A DNA stretch of 13,884 nt from Firmicutes bacterium UBA3738 (GTDB taxonomy: Bacteria > Bacillota > Clostridia > Peptostreptococcales > Anaerovoracaceae), in NCBI GenBank assembly GCA_002372505.1, contig DFGY01000019.1, positions 1 to 13,884 on the forward strand. Reading direction: 5' to 3'. A program made the translations under genes and the position numbers. The notes beneath the pieces were generated by a model. That model was not told the DNA's origin, did not search any database, and saw nothing but the letters and a program-made list of their open reading frames with translations. Positions 7,685-12,822 of the stretch are shown piece after piece (the first letter of the stretch is position 1; every line of letters begins with the position of its first letter).

Positions 7685-7713
7685 ATGATACCACACAGCT
7701 TGTTTATACTCAA
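7685..7713 (-). promoter_or_regulatory. Promoter of the secreted Fn3-like protein gene
   Basis: On the minus strand TTGAGT (7713-7708) and TATCAT (7690-7685) are 17 bases apart. The leader to the ATG at 7610 is about 70 bases. It contains the near-direct repeat ACTTGTTTTTACTTGTTT around 7630-7650, with no clear fold. The box sits in the 166-base gap after the nuclease-family gene, where I see no terminator for that gene. Confidence 0.6.
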
Positions 7714-7776
7714 CATATTCAATAAATATCTTTCAGAAAATTCCGAGTGTTTCTGCCCGATTTCTTACCGATTTGG

Positions 7777-8667
7777 TTACACGTTATACTTTTCAAGCAA
7801 TCTTTCCAAATGTTCGGAATCATGCAACGCTTTTTCTATATCATCCGATAACCCTTCTTTTATTAACAATGAAAAAAGATTTGAGACACGTTCCATACCT
7901 TTTTCCATGCCTTCTTTCATGCCTTTATCGAAGCCATCTTCAAATCCATTGGCAGTATAAACGCTCTCTTTTTCTTCTTCGGTCAGTTCTGTAAGCAATG
8001 AACTAATTACTCTGTTCTTTTCTTTCATGAGAATGTCCTCCAGAATACCTTCCTGCAAGCACTCTTCAACAGCCATTTCCACAGCCTCTTCGATAGAGTA
8101 TTTTTCCTTCTGATATCTGCGTATCTTGTTATTGATTTCGCAGTATTCCTGCAGAGGCTTGCATAAATCTATCAGATCTTTATTCTTTCCGTAGTTAATG
8201 TTTATTAAATGTGCCGTAACTTCCACATCACCTTCACCGGAATATGCATCGCTCAGCTTCATGTTTAATCTTTCGGGACGTTCTTCTTTCCCGTTATAGA
8301 ACACTAAATATCTTGGCGTTGGTATTTGTACCAGTGTACTTCTGAACATGCTCATTTTTCCTCCCTTTTCTTCATCCAGAAAGTTGGAGTAAAGAATTGC
8401 AAAGTATTCGAGGCCACGAAGAGGCATGTTCGGATTGTAGGTACTTTGATGCTCGTAAAGGCTCATAACATTATCGAATAAAATAGATACATCGTTTTTC
8501 ATTCCAATGTATACAGCCCCATCGATAGTAGTTATTTTAACGTCCTCCACATTTGTGTAGGACGTTCCGTTAATGGCATTGTAAAGTGCTAATGCATTTG
8601 CTTTGTTCTCCCCAAATACAATCTTAAATAACTTATCTTTAAATACTCTAGTAATACCTGCTGCCAT
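7777..8667 (-). CDS. PD-(D/E)XK nuclease-family protein (Rpn/PDDEXK_2 transposase-like)
   Basis: A 296-residue protein. It starts with the typical FKDKLFKIVFGE segment (9-20). The nuclease-fold core follows: KND at 57-59 and EHQ at 72-74, fitting the D...ExQ arrangement of this family, and then MPLRGLEYFAILYS (81-94). The C-terminus has the family's Gly/Lys/Glu repeat (GFDKGMKEGMEKGMERV, about 245-261), which is probably helical. Relatives are annotated as Rpn recombination-promoting nuclease or PD-(D/E)XK transposase. E. coli RpnA cleaves DNA and promotes RecA-independent recombination; that activity is not shown for this subgroup. Such genes are often multicopy in Clostridia. The start is ATG at 8667 with AAAGGAG 6 bases upstream. 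No terminal inverted repeats or target duplications were found, so it is not an intact insertion sequence. Confidence 0.8.
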   Translation of the reverse strand: MAAGITRVFKDKLFKIVFGENKANALALYNAINGTSYTNVEDVKITTIDGAVYIGMKNDVSILFDNVMSLYEHQSTYNPNMPLRGLEYFAILYSNFLDEEKGGKMSMFRSTLVQIPTPRYLVFYNGKEERPERLNMKLSDAYSGEGDVEVTAHLININYGKNKDLIDLCKPLQEYCEINNKIRRYQKEKYSIEEAVEMAVEECLQEGILEDILMKEKNRVISSLLTELTEEEKESVYTANGFEDGFDKGMKEGMEKGMERVSNLFSLLIKEGLSDDIEKALHDSEHLERLLEKYNV

Positions 8668-8681
8668 GCTATTCTCCTTTC

Positions 8682-8710
8682 ATTTTAATATCCTACGGGT
8701 CTGTTGTAAA
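8682..8710 (-). promoter_or_regulatory. Possible promoter of the PD-(D/E)XK gene
   Basis: On the minus strand TTTACA (8710-8705) and TAAAAT (8687-8682) are 17 bases apart, placed directly after the terminator at 8715-8757. The -10 is only 14 bases from the ATG and nearly touches the AAAGGAG ribosome site (8680-8674). A start 7 bases downstream would therefore cut into that site. This either means a near-leaderless message or makes the match accidental. Confidence 0.35.
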
Positions 8711-8714
8711 TAAT

Positions 8715-8757
8715 AAAAAAGCCAGGACATGCGTGCCCGTGTCACGCTCATCCTGGC
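8715..8757 (-). terminator. Strong intrinsic terminator after the 2-hydroxyacid dehydrogenase gene
   Basis: On the minus strand GCCAGGATGAGCGTG (8757-8743) pairs with CACGCATGTCCTGGC (8735-8721) around ACACGGG, then TTTTTT. Of 15 stem positions, 12 are Watson-Crick, two are G-U wobbles and one is A-A. The wobbles form only in minus-strand RNA, which supports that direction. The upstream GGCATA/TATGCC hairpin (about 8776-8755) shares bases with this stem, so the two are mutually exclusive. The 175-base gap 8668-8842 holds this structure and the possible promoter, and no gene. Confidence 0.8.
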
Positions 8758-8842
8758 ATATTTCCACCTATGCCGGGCCCAGTCGGAAAAGACCTCTGCT
8801 ATTTATTATTTTCTTTATACTACTACACAACCGGCAGTTACA

Positions 8843-9808
8843 TCAATACCCTTTTTGCTGATCGACAAGATTATTGAGCGGACGCCCGTTAAAGTAGTTT
8901 TCCAGGTTCTCGCAGAACATTCTGCAGGTATTCTTTATAGTCACATCCGCCAATATACTCCCTCCTGAATGGGGTGTCATTACCAGGTTGGGACAGTCAT
9001 AAATAGGATCGTCGGGTTTAAGAGGCTCATTCTCAAAAACGTCCAGAGCTGCGCCGCTTATTACTCCATTGGTCAATGCATCAATTAAATCCGCCTGGAC
9101 TATGGCATTTCCCCTTCCAGAGTTTACTATTACCGCATTTTCCGGCATGAGAGCCAGACGTCTGGCATCGATATAGCCCTTCGTTGCTGCTACTCCCGGG
9201 AGGCACAAAATGAGAATGTCCGTCTCCGGCAGAACCTCATCAATGCTTTCCTGCTTTATAATTTTATCGTAGGCATTTTCCGGATTTGTTCCCCGCACGT
9301 TCACACCTGTAATGGACTCAGGGCAGAAGGCTCTCAGTCTCTTAGCTACAGATGTACCTAGGTCTCCGGTTCCGGCGATGGTTATCCTGGAATCTTCTAT
9401 AGATCTGGTGTACAGGTCGTATCTGAAAATCCTGTCCTTTACGAACTGCTGATATTCCGGCTGCCTTCTCAGCACTTCCAACAATATCATTATTGTATTT
9501 TCGGCTACGCCTGAGCCGAAAGCTCCAGCCATGTTGGTGAGAAGCACCTCGTGCTTCGGCCTGTAGGGTGAGCGGAAATACCAGTCCACCCCGGCAGATT
9601 GAGCAGCCACCCACTTAAGTTCCTCTGTGGTGCCGTCCAGAATTTTACGTCCCAGGCCCATTACTATTTCCGCATCGGGAAGGTGCGGCGCCACCTTAAG
9701 AGGTTCCGGTTCATACACGACTTCGTAGCCGTACTTGTCCGCCACTTCCCTGACCTTGGGAAGGTAATTCCAGAAGTTTTCCTTTGTAATAACTATTTTC
9801 TTACCCAC
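8843..9808 (-). CDS. D-isomer-specific 2-hydroxyacid dehydrogenase family protein
   Basis: A 321-residue protein, a normal length for the family. The nucleotide-binding motif is GTGDLG (146-151). The catalytic triad is visible as Arg232 (NSGRGN), Glu261 (DVFENEPL) and His280 (TPHSGG). It reduces a 2-oxoacid or oxidises a D-2-hydroxyacid in the cytoplasm; the substrate cannot be read from the sequence. At the end of the second strand of the cofactor domain the sequence is GVNVRGT (168-174). The usual Asp is missing and an Arg follows, which hints at NADP(H) preference. The start is GTG (9808-9806) with AGAGG 7 bases upstream. Only 4 bases separate it from the DUF2442-HTH stop, so it is probably the third gene of that operon. 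A strong terminator follows. Confidence 0.88.
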   Translation of the reverse strand: MGKKIVITKENFWNYLPKVREVADKYGYEVVYEPEPLKVAPHLPDAEIVMGLGRKILDGTTEELKWVAAQSAGVDWYFRSPYRPKHEVLLTNMAGAFGSGVAENTIMILLEVLRRQPEYQQFVKDRIFRYDLYTRSIEDSRITIAGTGDLGTSVAKRLRAFCPESITGVNVRGTNPENAYDKIIKQESIDEVLPETDILILCLPGVAATKGYIDARRLALMPENAVIVNSGRGNAIVQADLIDALTNGVISGAALDVFENEPLKPDDPIYDCPNLVMTPHSGGSILADVTIKNTCRMFCENLENYFNGRPLNNLVDQQKGY

Positions 9809-9812
9809 AATG

Positions 9813-10298
9813 CTACCTCTCTTCCTGTTTTAGCAACTTACGGTTATCTATTTTTATTTTGAATTCCAATTTTCCTCCTAATCCAACAGCTATTTTTTCA
9901 ATAGTGTCTATGGTTGGATTGGATATTCCACGCTCAATCTTAGATATATCTGACTGATCAATTTGTGTTCTAGCCGCTAATTCTTTCTGTGATAGTCCAG
10001 CCTTTGCACGCGCTTTTAATATTACCTCACCAATTTTATTGGCTGGCCTTACATCACGAATGACCACTCCCTCATTGTAAATAGTCTCTGTTTCCAAATC
10101 CAAATCATCGGTCCATATGATACCGTAATAACCCATGAGTTTTCCTGACAAAAACAATTTCCTTTCCTCAAGGGCTTTTAATGACGGATATTTATTAAAA
10201 AGGCACTCCACATCATAACGCACAACTTTCCCATCCTGGAAAGTGACGTCCATGCATGTTCCTTCACCAAACTGTAAATCTATAGCCTTATGAAACAT
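9813..10298 (-). CDS. DUF2442 domain protein with C-terminal XRE-type helix-turn-helix
   Basis: A 161-residue fusion. Residues about 8-82 match the DUF2442 pattern (DVTFQDGKVVRYDV, GYYGIIWTDDLDLETETIY). Residues 90-145 are a clear Cro/C1-type HTH (ILKARAKAGLSQKELAART, then QSDISKIERGISNPTIDTIEKIA). By analogy with two-gene toxin-antitoxin modules this is the DNA-binding, antitoxin-like partner of the DUF4160 protein directly upstream, and is likely to repress their shared promoter; that is inference. The ATG is one base after the upstream stop (TAATATG), so translation is coupled. The stop is 4 bases before the dehydrogenase start. Confidence 0.88.
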   Translation of the reverse strand: MFHKAIDLQFGEGTCMDVTFQDGKVVRYDVECLFNKYPSLKALEERKLFLSGKLMGYYGIIWTDDLDLETETIYNEGVVIRDVRPANKIGEVILKARAKAGLSQKELAARTQIDQSDISKIERGISNPTIDTIEKIAVGLGGKLEFKIKIDNRKLLKQEER

Positions 10299-10299
10299 A

Positions 10300-10554
10300 T
10301 TATTTTAGCGGTGGAAGTTTATAGTAAACTCCCGTATTCCACATTTCCTCCAATTCTTCACGATAAGTAATTACGAATTCTTTAACCATTGATTTCGCTT
10401 TTGGCGGAAATTCTCCCTCCATTATCTCACCTGTTTCAATCAAAAATGGAGCGTCAAAATCTTGCGTTATTGCATGTATGTGAGGAGGATTGTGCTCCTT
10501 TCCTCGCAAATACATTACAATTATTATTCCGTAAAAGCTACTAATCGTTGGCAT
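10300..10554 (-). CDS. DUF4160 domain protein (toxin-like partner of DUF2442-HTH)
   Basis: An 84-residue single-domain protein, typical of DUF4160: MPTISSFYGIIIVMY at the start, then the family hallmark HNPPHIHA at 21-28, and an acidic helix KEFVITYREELEEMW. The three histidines could bind metal or act in catalysis, but no activity is established that I know of. DUF4160 and DUF2442 genes are commonly neighbours and have the size and layout of toxin-antitoxin pairs; toxicity is not shown. AAGGAG lies 6 bases before the ATG. It is first in a minus-strand run of three genes with 1- and 4-base gaps. Confidence 0.85.
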   Translation of the reverse strand: MPTISSFYGIIIVMYLRGKEHNPPHIHAITQDFDAPFLIETGEIMEGEFPPKAKSMVKEFVITYREELEEMWNTGVYYKLPPLK

Positions 10555-10566
10555 TATTCTCTCCTT

Positions 10567-10595
10567 ATTTTAGGGTATATATCCCCTATTGTCAA
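10567..10595 (-). promoter_or_regulatory. Proximal promoter with palindromic operator for the DUF4160 operon
   Basis: On the minus strand TTGACA (10595-10590) and TAAAAT (10572-10567) have the ideal 17-base spacing. The spacer is filled by an 18-base palindrome (10571-10588, TAGGGTATATATCCCCTA on plus) that is symmetric except at one pair. This is a likely operator for the DUF2442-HTH protein. The -10 directly abuts the AAGGAG ribosome site (10566-10561), so a transcript from here would be almost leaderless. Confidence 0.6.
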
Positions 10596-10630
10596 TACCA
10601 CATTAAATACCAGTAAAAATATTGATTTAC

Positions 10631-10659
10631 ATTTTATGTTATATTACATAATTTGTCAA
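10631..10659 (-). promoter_or_regulatory. Distal promoter with spacer palindrome for the DUF4160 operon
   Basis: On the minus strand TTGACA (10659-10654) and TAAAAT (10636-10631) have a 17-base spacer, the same hexamers as the proximal promoter. An 18-base imperfect palindrome (10634-10651, TTATGTTATATTACATAA) fills the spacer, also symmetric except at one pair. Transcripts from here would have a leader of roughly 70 bases with an intact ribosome site. The two promoters lie 64 bases apart. Confidence 0.6.
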
Positions 10660-10671
10660 TTGCTTTCACGC

Positions 10672-10697
10672 AAAAAAAATCGGCTTATTCAGCCGAT
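10672..10697 (-). terminator. Intrinsic terminator after the membrane/zinc-ribbon gene
   Basis: On the minus strand ATCGGCT (10697-10691) pairs perfectly with AGCCGAT (10685-10679) around a 5-base loop, followed by an uninterrupted run of T. It lies 11 bases after the stop of the gene ending at 10709, and separates that gene from the promoters of the DUF4160 operon. Confidence 0.9.
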
Positions 10698-10708
10698 CCG
10701 TTACAGAA

Positions 10709-11077
10709 TTACAAGCCACCGTTCTGGATTTTATCCAGACAATCCGGGCACACGTCACTGGCGCCTCCCGTGTAGCAGCCGCAATACATGCATATGTCAT
10801 GGTCGTCTTCAGATGCAATTATTGCCTCCATGGGAGTCCTGCCAATGTAGCCGTCGTATTCATAAAGCTGCCCTTCGACATTCGCGGCATCATCTTTTTT
10901 TGCAGCACTTCCCTGTTCTGCAGTTCTTTTATTGTCGCGCCAGTCCAACATACGACTGCCAACGATAAAAAGTACAACAAGCACAGCCAGGACTATCAGT
11001 CCGGCATAAAGGTTTTTTGACACGAGCCATACCGTACAACCAACTGCAAAAGCAACAATCCATTCAATCGTTCCCAT
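10709..11077 (-). CDS. Small membrane protein with C-terminal zinc-ribbon-like motif
   Basis: A 122-residue product from ATG 11077, with GAGG 7 bases upstream. A GTG one codon earlier is also possible. There are two membrane segments (about 4-20 and 24-41), then a basic/polar linker and a soluble tail. The tail has CMYC at 96-99 and CPDC at 110-113, a CxxC...CxxC pair that probably binds Zn, plus an extra Cys101. The family is not recognised. It lies 51 bases after guaB with no terminator between, so it may be cotranscribed with guaB, and it ends in a strong terminator. Confidence 0.65.
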   Translation of the reverse strand: MGTIEWIVAFAVGCTVWLVSKNLYAGLIVLAVLVVLFIVGSRMLDWRDNKRTAEQGSAAKKDDAANVEGQLYEYDGYIGRTPMEAIIASEDDHDICMYCGCYTGGASDVCPDCLDKIQNGGL

Positions 11078-11127
11078 CACTTTTCCTCAATAATATTTCT
11101 TAACACAAATATAGCGTAATATCTTCC

Positions 11128-12636
11128 CTATCTCATGGAACTATTAGTTGTATCCTTCTTAATTACATCATGGGCTCCGCCTTCAACGATACTTGTGGCT
11201 GATACGAGAGTCAGCTTGGCGTTCTGCCTCAGATCCGGCAGATTGAGTACGCCACAGTTGCACATTGTGGACTTAACCTTCTGCAGGGACTGTCTCACGT
11301 TAGTGGAAAGGCTGCCGGCATAGGGAACGTATGAGTCAACGCCCTCTTCAAATGAAAGCTTGCCGTCACCGCCCATATCATAGCGTTGCCAGTTGCGGGC
11401 ACGGTTTGAACCTTCGCCCCAGTACTCCTTTACATAGTTACCATTGACGTTCAGTCTGGCACCGGGAGCCTCGTCGAATCTTGCAAAGTAGCGTCCCAGC
11501 ATGAGGAAGTCTGCGCCCATTGCCAGAGCCAGTGTCATATGGTAATCGTAAACGATGCCGCCGTCGGAACAAATGGGAACGTATATGCCCGTTTCTTCAA
11601 AGTACTTGTCACGCTCAGCTGCAACATCCATTACTGCGCTGGCCTGTCCGCGGCCGATACCCTTCTGCTCTCTGGTAATGCAGATCGAGCCGCCGCCGAT
11701 TCCTATTTTTACAAAGTCAGCACCGGCCTCAGCCAGATATCTGAAGCCTTCAGCGTCAACAACATTTCCTGCGCCGATTTTTACCGCGTCGCCGTATTTC
11801 TCACGAACGAAGTCCAGGGTATCCTTCTGCCATTCACTGTAGCCTTCCGAGGAGTCGATGCACAGCACGTCTGCACCGGCTTCAACGAGAGCCGGAATTC
11901 TCTCTTCGTAATCACGAGTATTTATACCGGCGCCAACGATGTATCTCTTGTGGTCGTCGAGAATTTCGTTGGGGTTGGCCTTATGTGAATCGTAGTCCTT
12001 ACGGAATACGAAGCTTGTGAGTCTCTGGTTTTTATCTATTATAGGAAGGGAATTGAGTTTGTTGTCCCACAGTATGTCGTTGGCCTCGGACAGAGTGATT
12101 CCGTCTTCGCCGTAAATAATTTTTTCGAAAGGAGTCATGAAGTCCTTTACCTTTTCATCGAGGGACATTCTGCTGATACGGTAATCACGGCTTGTAATGA
12201 GGCCCAGGAATTTACCCTGGGGCGTGCCGTCTTCCGTAACCGCTGTAGTGGAATGTCCGGTGCGCTCCTTAAGCTCAAGAAGATCCGCAAGAGTCTGATC
12301 GGGTCTGATGTTGGCATCGCTCTTTACGAAGCCTGCCTTGTGGTCCTTAACGCTTCTGATCATTTCCGCCTGACTCTCTATGGGCTGTGAACCGAATATG
12401 AATGAAATTCCGCCTTCCTTGGCAAGAGCGATCGCCATCTTGTCGTCGGATACCGCCTGCATTACAGCGGACACCAGAGGAATCTTCATGGTCAAAGCCG
12501 GCTCTTCTCCCTTCTTGAATTTTGTCACAGGTGTGTTAAGCACCACGTTGGCCGGAGTGCATTCCTTAGAGGAATATCCGGGAATTAACAGATACTCATT
12601 AAATGTTCTCGATGGTTCGTTGAAATACTGTGTCAT
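11128..12636 (-). CDS. guaB: Inosine-5'-monophosphate dehydrogenase, Tritrichomonas-type
   Basis: A 502-residue enzyme converting IMP to XMP with NAD+, the first committed step to GMP. The barrel is interrupted by two CBS domains at about residues 102-223. Catalytic Cys319 lies in GIGGGSICITREQKG, where most bacterial enzymes have GPGSICTTR. Asp261, Arg382, the general-base pair Arg418-Tyr419 (RNWQRYD), flap Glu431, and the Glu485-Gly486-Gly487 potassium-site residues all fall at the numbers known for Tritrichomonas foetus IMPDH. The stretches around SDGGIVYDYHMTLALAMGAD and KEYWGEG also match that enzyme as I recall it. The start is ATG at 12636 with an AGGAGG ribosome site. It probably forms a unit with the membrane/zinc-ribbon gene downstream. 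No purine riboswitch fold is visible in the short leader. Confidence 0.95.
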   Translation of the reverse strand: MTQYFNEPSRTFNEYLLIPGYSSKECTPANVVLNTPVTKFKKGEEPALTMKIPLVSAVMQAVSDDKMAIALAKEGGISFIFGSQPIESQAEMIRSVKDHKAGFVKSDANIRPDQTLADLLELKERTGHSTTAVTEDGTPQGKFLGLITSRDYRISRMSLDEKVKDFMTPFEKIIYGEDGITLSEANDILWDNKLNSLPIIDKNQRLTSFVFRKDYDSHKANPNEILDDHKRYIVGAGINTRDYEERIPALVEAGADVLCIDSSEGYSEWQKDTLDFVREKYGDAVKIGAGNVVDAEGFRYLAEAGADFVKIGIGGGSICITREQKGIGRGQASAVMDVAAERDKYFEETGIYVPICSDGGIVYDYHMTLALAMGADFLMLGRYFARFDEAPGARLNVNGNYVKEYWGEGSNRARNWQRYDMGGDGKLSFEEGVDSYVPYAGSLSTNVRQSLQKVKSTMCNCGVLNLPDLRQNAKLTLVSATSIVEGGAHDVIKKDTTNSSMR

Positions 12637-12674
12637 GTTCGCCCTCCTATTGTTCTTCCTATTTGTGATATTCC

Positions 12675-12680
12675 ATTATA
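12675..12680 (-). promoter_or_regulatory. -10 box of the guaB promoter
   Basis: TATAAT on the minus strand (12680-12675), 38 bases before the guaB ATG. The -35 at 17-base spacing is poor (AACACA), so the promoter may need an activator or may be weak. No PurR-type box was recognised. Confidence 0.5.
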
Positions 12681-12730
12681 CACCACTTAAGGCCAGTTGT
12701 GTTTTATTTTTTAATGCAAAGTTTTTCCAT

Positions 12731-12768
12731 ATAAAAAAGACGAGCCTGTTTGACTCGTCTTATTTTTT
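12731..12768 (-). terminator. Terminator after groEL, symmetric and possibly bidirectional
   Basis: AAGACGAG (12737-12744) and CTCGTCTT (12754-12761) form a perfect 8-bp stem with a 9-base loop. The minus-strand transcript ends in a run of T (12738-12733), and the plus strand also has a T-run (12763-12769). It lies about 60 bases after the groEL stop, with the solo repeat in between. Confidence 0.9.
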
Positions 12769-12792
12769 TGGTAATTGTTTGCATTTCTGGGA

Positions 12793-12821
12793 CGAAACAA
12801 AAAGCCTGTCCCCGTGAAACG
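12793..12821 (-). repeat. Solo copy of the REP-like arm, one base after the groEL stop
   Basis: Twenty-nine bases are identical to the right arm of the 1836-1916 palindrome (12793-12821 matching 1885-1913 on plus). Read on the minus strand, both begin one base after a TAA stop codon. The flanking bases allow a small hairpin, GGGAC...GTCCC. The complementary partner arm is absent. Confidence 0.8.
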
Positions 12822-12822
12822 G

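Noticed and set aside
7777..8667. Complete insertion sequence around the PD-(D/E)XK gene
   Set aside because: No terminal inverted repeats or direct target duplications could be seen at 7611-7776 or 8668-8842.
8721..8806. Known riboswitch (cobalamin, molybdenum cofactor or ZTP type) on the plus strand
   Set aside because: A few bases (AGTCGGAAAAGACC) recall such motifs, but I could not fit a full consensus. No plus-strand gene follows, and the wobble pairs favour minus-strand RNA.
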